Source: Bacteroidia bacterium
GTDB taxonomy: Bacteria > Bacteroidota > Bacteroidia > AKYH767-A > OLB10
Direction of reading: 5' to 3'
DNA length: 62,427 nucleotides
NCBI GenBank assembly: GCA_016788065.1
Contig: JAEUTI010000008.1
Coordinates: forward strand, 1-62,427
Position numbers and translations under genes: made by a program. The first letter of the stretch is position 1. Each line of letters begins with the position of its first letter. The notes under the pieces are model-generated. The model did not search any database and was not told the DNA's origin. It saw only the letters and a program-made list of their open reading frames with translations. Positions 8,327-19,500 of the stretch are shown piece after piece.

Positions 8327-9406
8327 ATGAAAACACTAGTACTAACTGTATGCGCATTCCTGTTAACATTAACGGTAAATTCTCAGGGACTTGAGAATGT
8401 TATTGTTGAGAAGTATTATATCTCTGATGCGAATGATGCAACAGTAAATTCAACCGGAGGTGTGCTTCCTGTAGGATCTGTAACTTACCGGGTTTATCTC
8501 GATTTGTTACCCGATTATATTTTCCAGGCAGCATATGGTGATGGTAATCATGAATGTAGAATTGAAACTACAACTTTGTTTTTTAATAACGAAGATCGTG
8601 GTGCAACAACTCCAACTTTCAGCAAAAACTTCTGCGACGACAATACGGTGATGCTTGATTCATGGCTTTCTGTCGGAGCTGCTTGTGCTGCTAATTTTGG
8701 AGTTCGCAAAATTTATGACGATGGAGTAGCTACAGTTGTAAATAATGATGGTGTTCTGACTAACAATGATCCTTTGATTGGAATTCCTTTAACAGTTCAG
8801 GACGGGTTTCTGGCTGGGACTCCTCAACCTGTTACAGAAGTTGGTATTACTACTGAGATTGCTGTTTTCGACGCTCAGAATGATGGCACAAACGGCCCTG
8901 TATTCAGTACCAATAATGGTTCCTGGGCGTCGTTGAATGGTAGCTCCGGACCTGATCCGCTATTGAATGAAGTGTTGATTGCTCAAATCACAACGGATGG
9001 AATATTTTCTTTTCAATTAAATGTTCAAATCAGAAATAACATAACAAGTGTTGTAGAGAATTATGTAGCTTCAAATCCTGTAGGCAGTGAAGTGTTATTT
9101 CCTGCATTAAATTACAACTCAAGTACAGGTATCAATGATGCTTCTGAACAAACGTTCTCCATTGGTTTGTATCCAAATCCGGCAACTGATGTTTTATATG
9201 TACGGTTCAATAGTCTGAGAAGTAATGGGACTGCTACTTTTAAACTAATAGACATGTTAGGTAATGTTTTATCATCAAGGGAAGTTAAAACTACGCAAGG
9301 CTTATCTTCAGAAAAATTTGATTTGTCACAATTGTCAAATGGAATCTATTTCCTGGAAGTTGATCAGGATGGTGTTAGAAAAACAAAGAAAGTTGTTAAA
9401 CACTAG
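8327..9406 (+). CDS. T9SS-sorted secreted protein of the local repeated-domain family
   Basis: 359 residues: signal peptide 1-19, the shared domain at about 20-255 (VEKYYISDAND, LPVGSVTYRVYLD, FNNEDRG, NTVMLDSWLSVGA, STNNGSWASL, IAQITTDGIFSFQLNVQI, ENYVASNPVGSE), then a T9SS type A sorting domain from about 281 (LYPNPATDVLYV ... GIYFLEVDQDG). The tail implies export through the outer membrane and attachment to the surface or release. It opens a same-strand run of four genes (8327, 9463, 12561, 13915) with gaps of only 56, 41 and 19 bp that ends at the terminator at 14706. Domain function is unknown; its close copy at 16524 shows the longest identical stretches. Confidence 0.75.
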   Translation: MKTLVLTVCAFLLTLTVNSQGLENVIVEKYYISDANDATVNSTGGVLPVGSVTYRVYLDLLPDYIFQAAYGDGNHECRIETTTLFFNNEDRGATTPTFSKNFCDDNTVMLDSWLSVGAACAANFGVRKIYDDGVATVVNNDGVLTNNDPLIGIPLTVQDGFLAGTPQPVTEVGITTEIAVFDAQNDGTNGPVFSTNNGSWASLNGSSGPDPLLNEVLIAQITTDGIFSFQLNVQIRNNITSVVENYVASNPVGSEVLFPALNYNSSTGINDASEQTFSIGLYPNPATDVLYVRFNSLRSNGTATFKLIDMLGNVLSSREVKTTQGLSSEKFDLSQLSNGIYFLEVDQDGVRKTKKVVKH

Positions 9407-9462
9407 AACGGTACCTGCTGTAATCATTTCATAATCCTCAGATTTTATATTTTTTGAATCAA

Positions 9463-12400
9463 ATGAAGAAGTTACTTCTGTTGTTACTGAATTTACTTGT
9501 ATTCACCGGCTTTATATATGCTCAGGGTATCGTCCGCGGGAAGGTAACTGATGACATTGGTGAGCCGGTAGTAGGTGCAACCCTGGTTTTGAAATCCAGT
9601 CCAACAACAGGAACTATTACGGATTTTGATGGTAATTATACCTTTAAAATACCCGATTCAACATCACAGGTAATCGTGATATCATACATAAGTTTCCAGA
9701 AACAGGAAATTCCGGTTAAGGTAACTAACGGTCAGGTATTGATTAAGAATATTGTTTTGAAGTCTGCAACTCAGGATATTGGTGAGGTTGAGATTGTTGC
9801 CAAAGTTTCCAGGGAACGTGATGGTTATATGGAGAAGATGAAGATGAATTCCGCCTCTTCTGTTGATTACATTTCTACTGAAACTATTAAGAAGACCGGA
9901 GATTCATATGTTGTTGCTGCCGTAGCCAGGGTATCTGGAGTATCGACAACCAGCAATGGTTTTATTACTGTACGAGGTATTGGCGACAGGTATGTAAAAA
10001 CTACTTTAAATGGTAGCATGATACCAACACTGGACCCGTTCACCAACAATTTCAGGCTCGACCTGTTCCCTACAAGCCTCATTGATAACGTTTCTTTATT
10101 AAAAACGGCACGACCCGATATTCCCGGCGACTGGTCAGGAGCATATATCAATGTATTGACGAAAGATTATCCGGATCAGTTATCGGTTAATGTTGAAACC
10201 TCATTCGGGTACAATACCAATTCAACTTTTAAAGATGTTCTTACATCTCAAAAAAGCTCCACCGATTGGCTTGGTTATGACAATTCATTCCGTGATATTG
10301 ATCATGATTCCTACATATCTGTAATTGCTTCTCCCACACAATATCAGCAAATGGTAGCATTGGGCTTGGGTAATTATTTCAGCACTTTAGGTGTTACATC
10401 TTCCTGGCTTCCCGGTAGCGATGCCGGAGAGACTTATTTTAAATTGGGATTAGTTCAATTAGGACTCCTTGGGCCGGCTTTATTTAATGACCCTACAGCT
10501 GTTGCAGCCGCCAAAGATGAATTTATAAGTGGACAATACAGTAATCAGGCTTATACATCAATTAATACTCCTGGGGTTACCTCATCTCAAAAATTACCCA
10601 ACAACTGGAATACCAGTTATACAAAGGCTCCAATCGATTTCAGTCAGAGTTTCAGTATTGGAAATCAAATCGAATTATTTGGTAAACCATTAGGATTTAT
10701 CGGAGGATTCAGATACGCTAATAGCTATCGATATGATGATAACTCCGTATCAAACCGGGCATATGTTGATGTCAATGGTAATAGCGGAGTGGAAATAGCG
10801 GCTGTTCAAAAGGCTGCAGTTGAATCGAACGGATGGAGTGCATTGGCAAATCTGGCTTATAAATTGAATAGCAATAACAGTATTTCTCTGTTATTTATGC
10901 CCAACTTTTTAGGCGTTAACAAGGTGCGTGATATATCAGATCAGGGTACATCTCAATCTTATAATCAATCGTTGACGAAGAGTCAGTTCTATGAACAACG
11001 GAAACAATTGATTTATCAGTTGAAGACAGAGCATTTTATACCAAAATTTAAGGCAAAATGGGAATGGAACGGCTCTTATACAACCGGAAAAAGCAGTGCA
11101 CCTGATTTTAAATCATTGACATATTTTGAAGATCAGGGACAGTATTTGATCGATATCAAAGAATCGGATACACACAGATATTACAGATACCTTGATGAAA
11201 ATATGGTTGATGCATCAACTGCTATTGAAATTCCGATATTCACTAAGCCCGCTGTTACCAGAAAAATCAAAGTAGGAGGTGGGTATCAGAAAAATGACCG
11301 GTTAAGTGAACAATACGATTATAAAGTAATTTATAATGGAGGTGGTGATCTCATTATTGACAACAATGACATTGACAGTTATTTCGATTTGAATGAATTT
11401 GGATTCTATACCGATTCTTCCGGTTTAGTAACTATAGATAAATATTATGAAGAACCAAGAAATCCTGCAAATAACACTATCGGATACAGTGAAGTAATCA
11501 GTGGCTTTGTGATGTCAGATTATGCTGTTTCACCGGTTCTAAGATTTGCCGGAGGTCTTCGCATTGAGAATGCAGTTATTTTTACAGATGTTAAAAAGTA
11601 TGACGAATTGGGCTATGAAGCAAATGATCCCCGTCGTCAGTTTCCCGGAGAAATATTTACTGTAAATCCGGGATCCATTAAAGAACTTAGTTTTTTACCA
11701 TCACTGAGTGTGATTTATAAAATTGACGAAAGTGAAAAAAGTCCTATAACAGCCCGTTTAAATTATAGCCGCACTGTTGCCCGCCCGGGTATAAGAGAGT
11801 TATCTGATGCAGTTGTATTTGACTATGAAGTTCAGGATTTCATTTTTGGTAATTCTAATTTGAAGACTGTTTCAATTGATAATTACGATGCTCGTCTCGA
11901 GTATTATTTTAATAATGGTGATAATTTTTCGATTAGTCCGTTCTTTAAAAATTTCACGAATCATATTGAGTTGGTAAATACCAATCAGGGCTTTACCTGG
12001 CAGAATGTGGATAAATCAACCGTGCGCGGGATTGAACTGGAAGGAAGAAAGAAAATCAGCAAGAATTTCGATTTTTTAGGAAATGTGACGCTGGTAAAAT
12101 CTCAAACTGAATTTGTGCTTTATCGTTTGGAAGTTCAGGATGGTTTGAAGAATTATGTTCCAATTGATACAACTGAAAGAACCATGTTTGGACAGGCTCC
12201 ATTTGTGGTGAATGGAATTATTAATTATACTTCCGATAGTATCGGACTTTCTATTGCTTTAAGTTATAACATTCAAGGTAAGAAACTTGTATTTACAAGT
12301 ACTGATGGTACGCCTGATATTTTCGAAATGCCACGACATAATCTCGATCTTAAGATATCGAAAAAACTTGGTAAACATTTCAATGTAAGTCTTAAGGTTC

Positions 12401-12519
12401 AGAATATTCTGGATGAATCGACCAGGAGATCTTATATCTATGATAATGATGATACTCTCGACTACGATCGATATACCTATGGCACTACATATACTTTGGG
12501 CTTTAGTTATAAATTATAA
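9463..12519 (+). CDS. TonB-dependent outer-membrane receptor with carboxypeptidase-regulatory-like domain
   Basis: 1018 residues from ATG 9463 (a TTG three codons upstream is less likely). Order: signal peptide (MKKLLLLLLN...YAQ); CarboxypepD_reg-like beta sandwich at ~22-105 (GKVTDDIGEPVVGATLVLK, TDFDGNYTFKIP); plug domain from ~120 with VRGIGDRYVKTTLNG and ARPDIPGDWSG; then a long beta-barrel ending in aromatic YTLGFSYKL. No SusD-type gene follows, so this is not a standard polysaccharide-utilisation SusCD pair. Its neighbours encode secreted repeated-domain proteins, suggesting that the receptor imports or senses something they bind. Ligand unknown. The receptor call is firm; any role in export is speculation. 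Confidence 0.9.
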   Translation: MKKLLLLLLNLLVFTGFIYAQGIVRGKVTDDIGEPVVGATLVLKSSPTTGTITDFDGNYTFKIPDSTSQVIVISYISFQKQEIPVKVTNGQVLIKNIVLKSATQDIGEVEIVAKVSRERDGYMEKMKMNSASSVDYISTETIKKTGDSYVVAAVARVSGVSTTSNGFITVRGIGDRYVKTTLNGSMIPTLDPFTNNFRLDLFPTSLIDNVSLLKTARPDIPGDWSGAYINVLTKDYPDQLSVNVETSFGYNTNSTFKDVLTSQKSSTDWLGYDNSFRDIDHDSYISVIASPTQYQQMVALGLGNYFSTLGVTSSWLPGSDAGETYFKLGLVQLGLLGPALFNDPTAVAAAKDEFISGQYSNQAYTSINTPGVTSSQKLPNNWNTSYTKAPIDFSQSFSIGNQIELFGKPLGFIGGFRYANSYRYDDNSVSNRAYVDVNGNSGVEIAAVQKAAVESNGWSALANLAYKLNSNNSISLLFMPNFLGVNKVRDISDQGTSQSYNQSLTKSQFYEQRKQLIYQLKTEHFIPKFKAKWEWNGSYTTGKSSAPDFKSLTYFEDQGQYLIDIKESDTHRYYRYLDENMVDASTAIEIPIFTKPAVTRKIKVGGGYQKNDRLSEQYDYKVIYNGGGDLIIDNNDIDSYFDLNEFGFYTDSSGLVTIDKYYEEPRNPANNTIGYSEVISGFVMSDYAVSPVLRFAGGLRIENAVIFTDVKKYDELGYEANDPRRQFPGEIFTVNPGSIKELSFLPSLSVIYKIDESEKSPITARLNYSRTVARPGIRELSDAVVFDYEVQDFIFGNSNLKTVSIDNYDARLEYYFNNGDNFSISPFFKNFTNHIELVNTNQGFTWQNVDKSTVRGIELEGRKKISKNFDFLGNVTLVKSQTEFVLYRLEVQDGLKNYVPIDTTERTMFGQAPFVVNGIINYTSDSIGLSIALSYNIQGKKLVFTSTDGTPDIFEMPRHNLDLKISKKLGKHFNVSLKVQNILDESTRRSYIYDNDDTLDYDRYTYGTTYTLGFSYKL

Positions 12520-12560
12520 ATTAATAGGAGTGAAGTGAATTTAAAATCGGATAAATACTC

Positions 12561-13895
12561 ATGAAATATATAAAATTACTGGTACTTGTGATAATGTCAT
12601 TTACTTTATCACAAGTTACATATGGACAAATTGAGGATGTTATAGTCGAGAAATATTATATTTCAGATGCAAATGATGCAACCGATACCACGGAATTTAG
12701 ATCTGTGGCAGTTGGTTCAGTTACGTACCGTATTTATGTTGATCTTAAAGAAGGTTCCAGAATCAGAAAGATATACGGTGATACCTATCATGCATTAAAA
12801 ATTGAAAGTACACAGGATTTTTATAACAATATTGACCGACCTAATGCAAACTTTGGTTATCTGATAAATAAAACCTGGCTTGACGATAATCCAACACTGG
12901 CGCTGGACTCATGGATTACCCTTGGACTGGGAGCAATTGGACAGGCAGGCGTTTTGAAGCCTTCTGATACTGATGGATCATTTTTATTTCCAAATAATGG
13001 TGGTACCTATGGTGTTCCGGGAGGTTTATTGTTAAATAACAATCCTGATGCAGGTATAACCTTAAATAATGCCGATGGTTATGTCACGAACACTTCAACC
13101 TATGGTCAGTGGGTCGATTTTGGCTTTGAGGATATTGCAGGAGATGACACGACTGTTTTTGGTGCAATTAACACAGGAAATTCATTTGTAAGTAATGATA
13201 TTTATCTCCAGCAGAACGCAGGAGTCATGGGTTTCGATACGGTAAGTAATATAGTCCTGGTGGCGCAGTTAACCACAACTGGAGATTTGTCGTTTGAGTT
13301 GAACTTTGAAATAGAAGAAATTAACGGAGGGTCAACAAACATTGTTAAATATGTAGCTTCCAATGATACGTTGTTGCCCGGTGAAGTAGTTAGTCCGTTT
13401 TTGAAATATCCTTCTGTTTGTGGATGTACAGATCCCGATTATCTGGAATACAATAGTTCATTTGCATGTAGTGATGCTGCACAATGTTTAACACCGGTAG
13501 TTTTTGGATGTATGGATACGTTGGCATGTAATTATGATAGTCAGGCAAATTTTTCAATTCCTTCACTTTGCTGTTATCCGGGGTTGTGCAACGACAGAAA
13601 CCTGACATTGGTTTGTCCTGATATTTCAAATGGGCGATTTGGAATCATGGAAACAGCTCCAAATCCTGCTTCTGAATCTGTTTCATTTTCTATTTTTATG
13701 GACACCCAAAAATCGGGTTCGTTGAAAATATTTGATGTTTTTGGTAAATTAATTTACAAGGAAGAATTAACAGGTACAAGTGCCGTACAAAATAGAAAAG
13801 TTGACCTGAATGAATTCGCTAACGGTGTTTACATCGTTCATTTATTATCAGGTAATGATGTAAGTAGTACCAGATTTATTAAGAATTCTAATTAA
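12561..13895 (+). CDS. T9SS-sorted protein: repeated-domain family plus Cys-rich repeats
   Basis: 444 residues with a signal peptide (to about residue 22, TYGQ). The shared domain follows (VEKYYISDAND, VGSVTYRIYVD, ALDSWITLGLGA, VAQLTTTGDLSFELNFEI, KYVASNDT), with an insertion rich in G/N before residue 200. Residues ~290-350 carry two Cys-rich repeats of the type GC-x-D-x-x-Y/CNY (GCTDPDYLEYN and GCMDTLACNYD), a module frequent in Bacteroidota surface proteins. A T9SS type A tail begins near residue 365 (APNPASESVSF ... NGVYIVHLLSG). It lies 41 bp after the receptor gene and 19 bp before the FISUMP lipoprotein, so it is probably in the same transcript. Confidence 0.75.
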   Translation: MKYIKLLVLVIMSFTLSQVTYGQIEDVIVEKYYISDANDATDTTEFRSVAVGSVTYRIYVDLKEGSRIRKIYGDTYHALKIESTQDFYNNIDRPNANFGYLINKTWLDDNPTLALDSWITLGLGAIGQAGVLKPSDTDGSFLFPNNGGTYGVPGGLLLNNNPDAGITLNNADGYVTNTSTYGQWVDFGFEDIAGDDTTVFGAINTGNSFVSNDIYLQQNAGVMGFDTVSNIVLVAQLTTTGDLSFELNFEIEEINGGSTNIVKYVASNDTLLPGEVVSPFLKYPSVCGCTDPDYLEYNSSFACSDAAQCLTPVVFGCMDTLACNYDSQANFSIPSLCCYPGLCNDRNLTLVCPDISNGRFGIMETAPNPASESVSFSIFMDTQKSGSLKIFDVFGKLIYKEELTGTSAVQNRKVDLNEFANGVYIVHLLSGNDVSSTRFIKNSN

Positions 13896-13914
13896 TCTAT
13901 TAATACAAAATAAA

Positions 13915-14676
13915 ATGTTGATAAAATCGATTTTTCACTGTTGGAACTATTCTTCCAGAATATTAAACATGTTTTTTGTTATCTCTTTGGTTGTAGGATT
14001 CAGTTCTTGTGAGAAAGATTCGGATGAGGAAGAAGTTAAAGTTATTGAGACAGGTTCTGTGACTGATGCTTCCGGCATAACTTATAAAACAGTTAAAATA
14101 GGTGGTCAGTGGTGGATGGCTGAAGATCTAAAAACTACGGTCTACAGAGATGGTTCACCAATTACACAGTCTCAGACATTGGCATCATGGTCAACGGATC
14201 AGGAAGGCTATTGTATTTTCGAAAATAATCCTGCGGCACCCGGATTATTGTATAACTGGTATGCTGTAAATGATTCAAGAAATATTGCTCCTCAAGGATG
14301 GCGGGTTCCTACTGATCAGGACTGGAAAGTGCTGGAACAGTATCTTGGATTAAATGCTGCTGATGCAGATAAAACCGGATGGAGAGGAACAGATCAAGGC
14401 GAGAAACTCAAAAGTAAAGGAACTTCTGGTTGGCAACGCTTCGGTGATGTGTGGCCAACTAATTCTTCCGGTTTCACTGCTCTGGCAGGAGGTTGCCGAT
14501 TACCAAATGCAACATTTGGCAATCCCGGATTATTCAGTACCGGTTTTTGGTGGACAATTTCTGAGCATAATAGTGAAGAATCATGGTATCGTCATCTTGA
14601 TTATAAATCAAAAAACATTTTCCGTTACCATTCTGATAAGAATTATGGGTTTAGTATAAGATGTATAAAAGAATAA
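13915..14676 (+). CDS. FISUMP-domain lipoprotein
   Basis: 253 residues. The N-terminus has a hydrophobic segment and a lipobox-like end (VVGFSSC, Cys32), followed by the acidic stretch EKDSDEEEVK, so the mature protein is predicted to be lipid-anchored. The remainder is a Fibrobacter succinogenes major paralogous (FISUMP) domain: TYKTVKIGGQWWMAEDLKT, YCIFENN, LYNWYAV, PQGWRVPTDQDW, SSGFTALAGG, FWWTISE, and the closing GFSIRCIKE. FISUMP proteins are abundant surface proteins of unknown biochemical role. It is the last gene of the 8327-14676 run; a strong terminator follows after 30 bp. Confidence 0.85.
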   Translation: MLIKSIFHCWNYSSRILNMFFVISLVVGFSSCEKDSDEEEVKVIETGSVTDASGITYKTVKIGGQWWMAEDLKTTVYRDGSPITQSQTLASWSTDQEGYCIFENNPAAPGLLYNWYAVNDSRNIAPQGWRVPTDQDWKVLEQYLGLNAADADKTGWRGTDQGEKLKSKGTSGWQRFGDVWPTNSSGFTALAGGCRLPNATFGNPGLFSTGFWWTISEHNSEESWYRHLDYKSKNIFRYHSDKNYGFSIRCIKE

Positions 14677-14705
14677 AAGCTATCTTTTTATGTTTGTTGA
14701 TGTTG

Positions 14706-14732
14706 GTCCGGATTTATCCGGACTTTTTTTTT
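14706..14732 (+). terminator. Rho-independent terminator after the FISUMP gene
   Basis: GTCCGGAT (14706-14713), a two-base loop and ATCCGGAC (14716-14723) form a perfect 8-bp stem, followed by nine T residues. It ends the 8327-14676 operon. Confidence 0.9.
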
Positions 14733-14918
14733 GGGATAAGATGCAACACGAATATTTACTTTAATGTAGTTGTTAATCTTAACCTAACGTAAATGGTGCT
14801 CTTCTTTAACGATTTCATAAATTGAAACGCTAGGTGTAAACATGTTGACGGGGGATATTTGTGGTGTTCAAAAAAAGGAACTACTCTAAATCGAATTCTA
14901 ACCAATTAATCTAAAAAC

Positions 14919-16475
14919 ATGAAAAAAACAATGTCAAAAATGATGCTTACTGCACTTATCGCAGTTTCATCTGCTGCAACGGGAGTTGCACAAACTAACT
15001 TAGGCGCCGATTGCGGTTGTCCTGCGGTGGGAAGCCGTACATCTGTTAACATGTCAACACTTGCTGCTTCTGGTGGGACTACTGATGGTGACTTAACTGC
15101 TACCAACACTATCCTTACTTGCGACAAAATTTATGTGCTTGACAAAAAAATCTTTGTTCCATCTGGAAAATCAATTACCATTCAACCAGGTACTTTGATC
15201 AAAGCTAATACCAGTGCAACTCCAGGAGATGCAACTGCATTAGTAGTTTCAAGAGGTGGTAAAATCTTTGCAGCAGGAACACAATCTTGCCCAATCGTTT
15301 TCACTGCTGCTGCTGATCCAATGAACGGTACTTATGGTGTTACCAATCAGGGACAATGGGGTGGACTTGTAATCTTAGGAAAAGCTAAGAACAACCTGGT
15401 AGCAGGAAATACCCTTGCGATTTCTACCGGAGTTGGTATCATTGAAGGTTTTGCTACTGCTGATCCACGTGCTTATTATGGTGAAGCTCCAGGTTCTGAA
15501 GATGCAAATGACAATTCAGGTATTGTTCAGTATGTTTCATTGCGTCATGGTGGTGCTACAGTTGGACCAAACAATGAATTGAACGGTCTTACTTTAGGAT
15601 CAGTAGGAAGAGGAACTACTCTTGATCACATTGAAGTTGTTGCTAACAGTGATGACGGAATTGAGTTTTTTGGTGGAACTGTTGATTTGAAATATGGAGT
15701 TGTTATGTTCAATGATGACGATGGTTTCGACTGGGATCAGGGTTGGTCAGGAAAAGGACAATTCTGGGTTACTGTTAAAGTATCAGGTAAAGGTGATAAT
15801 GGTTTTGAAATTGATGGTGATGACAACACAAGCGGTGCTGCTCCACTTTCTCATCCATTCGTTTACAATGCAACATGCATTGGTGATGCAACTGATGCTG
15901 GTATTGAAGCAAAAGAACTTACTGAAGGCGAAATCTACAATTCTATCTTCGCAAATTATGCTCAAGGATTTAACTTGTACAACGTTCGTGCAGGTGGCGA
16001 CGTTTACGGAAAATGGAATGGTGGACAATTCAAAGTTAATAACAGTACTTTCATTGGTAACGTTGCTGGATTCACTATCCAAACTGCCGGTAACACTATT
16101 ACTCCTGCTGCTGGTGCTGATTTGACTAAATTCAATACTGATGGAAACGTTGTTGCTGCAACTGTACCAGGTTTTGATTTCGCATTCGCAATGAACCAAA
16201 CAACTAATGCAATTACTGATCAGTATGATGCTACTCCAAATCCAAGTCTTACAAGCAGCATTACTCCTCCGGTAGATGGTTTCTTTAAGCCTGTTACTTA
16301 CAGAGGCGCATTCGCTGATGGTGAAACTTCATGGATGACTAACTGGACTTATTCTGCATTCGTTGATGCATCAAATGGTCTGGTTGATTGCCCAACAGAT
16401 TTGAATGGTGACGGTATCACTAAAGTTGAAGATTTCTTGATCCTTGTAGGACAATTTAACCTGTCTTGCGATTAA
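14919..16475 (+). CDS. Secreted beta-helix-like protein ending in a dockerin-like EF-hand motif
   Basis: 518 residues with a signal peptide ending ATGVAQ (~25). The body is rich in G, N, T and A, with repeated short strands and turn motifs (IQPGTLIKA, SRGGKIFAAGTQSCPIVFTAA, QWGGLVILGKA, then NSDDGIEFFGG, FNDDDGFDW, NGFEIDGDDN), as in right-handed parallel beta-helix surface proteins. The extreme C-terminus is CPTDLNGDGITKVEDF followed by LILVGQF, a single Ca-binding loop plus helix like half a type I dockerin. There is no usual T9SS type A tail. Codon choice is strongly biased, as in the next gene, suggesting high expression. It is preceded by 242 bp without genes and followed after 48 bp by the 16524 gene. 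Exact function unknown. Confidence 0.75.
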   Translation: MKKTMSKMMLTALIAVSSAATGVAQTNLGADCGCPAVGSRTSVNMSTLAASGGTTDGDLTATNTILTCDKIYVLDKKIFVPSGKSITIQPGTLIKANTSATPGDATALVVSRGGKIFAAGTQSCPIVFTAAADPMNGTYGVTNQGQWGGLVILGKAKNNLVAGNTLAISTGVGIIEGFATADPRAYYGEAPGSEDANDNSGIVQYVSLRHGGATVGPNNELNGLTLGSVGRGTTLDHIEVVANSDDGIEFFGGTVDLKYGVVMFNDDDGFDWDQGWSGKGQFWVTVKVSGKGDNGFEIDGDDNTSGAAPLSHPFVYNATCIGDATDAGIEAKELTEGEIYNSIFANYAQGFNLYNVRAGGDVYGKWNGGQFKVNNSTFIGNVAGFTIQTAGNTITPAAGADLTKFNTDGNVVAATVPGFDFAFAMNQTTNAITDQYDATPNPSLTSSITPPVDGFFKPVTYRGAFADGETSWMTNWTYSAFVDASNGLVDCPTDLNGDGITKVEDFLILVGQFNLSCD

Positions 16476-16523
16476 TATTTATTAAATAAACCCAAACTTA
16501 ATAATTAGAAAAAACTTATCTAT

Positions 16524-19500
16524 ATGAAAAAATATTTAATTGGCTTATGCCTCTTATTATCAGGTACCTTCGTAAAGTCTCAGGGACTTGAAGGTATCGT
16601 TGTGGAAAAATTCTACGTGTCGAATGCCGCTGATGGCGCCGGCAGCGTGGGAACTCTTCCTCCCGGTTCAGTAACATGGAGATTCTATGTTGATATGGCT
16701 CCAGGATATATATTCCAGGCAGCTTACGGAGATGGTAACCACTTGCTTCGTTTCCAGACTTCTACTACCTTCTTTAATAATGAAGACAGAGGTTCTACCA
16801 ATGCAAATGCAATTGGTTTCAACTTTATCGATGACAACACAGTAATGTTGGATTCTTATCTTTCTGCAGGTGCAACTTGCAGCAACCGTTTCGGTGTTCT
16901 TAAATCAGAAGATGATGCAGTTGGCCAGGTGGTTAACAGCAACGGTTTATTGCAAAATGCTGATCCTTCTGCAGGTATTCCTTTGACTTCACGTGATGGT
17001 CAAACTGGTACTGCAGGTGCTCCTTCTGCATTCACAGAATTAGGTTTGGCTTCAGCATTGTCAGTATTAGATGCAACCAGCGGTGCAGGTTCTATCCTTT
17101 CAACTAACAATGGTTCTTGGGCTTCTTTGGCTGGTGCTTCCGGTCCAACTGCTACTAACCGTGTTTTGATTGCACAAATCACAACTGATGGTGTATTACA
17201 GTTCGAACTTAACGTTCAGATCCGTAGTGCTTCTAACGTGGTTGAGAATTATGTTGCTTCAAACCCTGTTGGAACTGAGCAAGTATTCGCAGGTTTGTCT
17301 GGAACTTTGAACCAGGCTAACGCTTCTCCTACAATTTCTATTACTGCTCCTACTGCAGGAAGTACTTATTTAACCGGAGATCCTGTTACTATCGATGCAA
17401 CAGCTGCTGATGCTGATGGTACAATAACTAACGTTCAGTTTTTGGTTGATGGTGTTGTAGTTGGTAGTGATGCTACTGCTCCTTATTCATTTACATGGAC
17501 CAGCACTGTTGGTTCTCATTCATTAACCGCTCGTGCAACTGATGATTTAGGCGCTCAAACAACTTCTTCTCCAGTTGGAATTACAGTTGGTAACGTTATT
17601 GCTCCAACTGTTGCTATCACTTCTCCAACTTCAGGATCAACATTTGTTCTTGGTGACGTAGTAAATATCACTGCAAACGCTAATGATGCTGATGGAACTG
17701 TTTCTCAGGTTGAATTCTTTGTAAATGGTGTTTCTGTTGGTGTTGATGCTACTGCTCCTTATGCATTTGCTTGGCAGTCAGTAGTTGGTAACTCAAGCTT
17801 AACTGCTGTAGCTACTGATGATGATAACGCTACCGGAACTTCTGCTCCAATTTCTATCTCTGTATTTGATTCAAGCAGCGCTTACGTTATTTCAACTTCT
17901 TCAAATCCTTGCTCTGCAAATACATTCTGCCTTCCAATCGTTGCGATCACTCCAGTTAATGATGTAATCGGATACGATATCGTTCTTGAATACGACAATA
18001 CTAAGGTTCTTCCTTCTGGTGTTGTTTCTGTTGGTAACGCTTTAATCAACCCTGCTATCACATCAACTGCTAACAGCATTGATAACGCAAATGGTAAAAT
18101 GTACATTTCTGTGTTCTTCAACGCTTCTGCACCAATTACTGCTGAATTTAATGGTTCAGGACAGTTATTGTGTGTTGAGTTTACAAGAACTGCCGGATTC
18201 AGCTCTGTTGATACTGCTGCTTTCTCTGTATCTTCTTTACAGGAAAGTTATTTCAATGGTGTACTTCCTAAAGTTGTTAGTCCAGGAGAATATATTACCT
18301 TCCAGGAAAGTGACTATACAAGCAACTTGAAGTTCTGGTTTGATGGTAGCCCAATCCGCTACAATCCAGCTGTTCCAACTGATTATGTTATCACTAACAT
18401 CTATGGATCTAACTTAACTTGTACTTCAATTTCAGCTACTGCTGTTCAACCTGATTTAGCTGGTAATTTCACTTACGATATCGCTAACGGTCCTTCAATC
18501 GATATCCGTAAAGATATCCCTGCAACAACTTCTGTTCAACCTGTAGTTAACGGATTTGATGCATTCCTTACCCGTCGTGTTCTTATCAACGATCCTACTT
18601 ATATCCCTTCAGTTTATTCATTAATCGCAATGGATGTTAATATTGATGGTGTTGTGAGTGCTGGTGACTTGTCACAGATCAATCAGCGTGCTGTTTTGAT
18701 CCTTGGAGAATTCAGACAAGCATGGAATTACTCTGCAGGTGGTGTTTCTAACGGTGAACTTTCAAAAGACTGGTTGTTCGTTGATCAAACAACTTTGAAC
18801 TCTGATCCTTCATTTATTATTTCTGCAAACTTCCCATTCCCTGATGGAGCTGGATATGATAAATCAAATGTTCCAGTTCTTGATTTCTGTATTGAAGTTC
18901 CTGTATTCTCTTCTCCTTCATGCTCTGTATTTGGAATCGAATCTTATACAGGTATCTTAATGGGTGATGTGAATGGTAACTATGCAACTGTTGTTCCTAA
19001 CGGAGCATTCCGTACTGCTGCTAGCGATAAAATGGTTTTCGATCTTACTAAAGCTGTTGTTGAAAATGGTGTAATTGAAGTTCCGGTTTATGCTACTGCT
19101 GCTGAAACTGTAAATTCACTTGACTTCGCTATGATGTTCAATGGTTCTAAAATGTCTTTCAAAGAAGTTAGAACTAATGAAAGTAACTTAGAGTCATTAT
19201 CTTTCTTCAACACTGCTGATCAGGCTTTACGTTTCACTTCTTATAGCCTTGAGTCAATTGATCTTACTAAATCTGTTGGATCAGTTATTTTCGAAACAGC
19301 TGCTGAATTAACTGCTGATGACTTCAATTCAATTGAAGCATTTATCAATGGTGAAAGAGTTGCTGCTGAAGTTATCGGAAATCGTGCTGCAGTTAGTGAT
19401 GTAATGGTAAATGTTTACCCTAATCCTGCTTCTTCTTCAATCAATGTACTTCTTTCTGAAGATGCTTCAGTTGAGATCTTTGATATGAACGGAAAAGTTG

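Noticed and set aside
9463-14676. Standard SusCD polysaccharide-utilisation locus
   Set aside because: A SusC-like receptor is present but no SusD-type lipoprotein, glycoside hydrolase or hybrid two-component sensor is encoded nearby.
14800-14880. TAnnTTTG promoter for the 14919 gene
   Set aside because: The best candidate (GATATTTG near 14853) lacks the TA at the required place; no -33 match.
15694-16199. Frames on both strands within the beta-helix-like gene
   Set aside because: Caused by repetitive, codon-biased sequence; translations are low-complexity.
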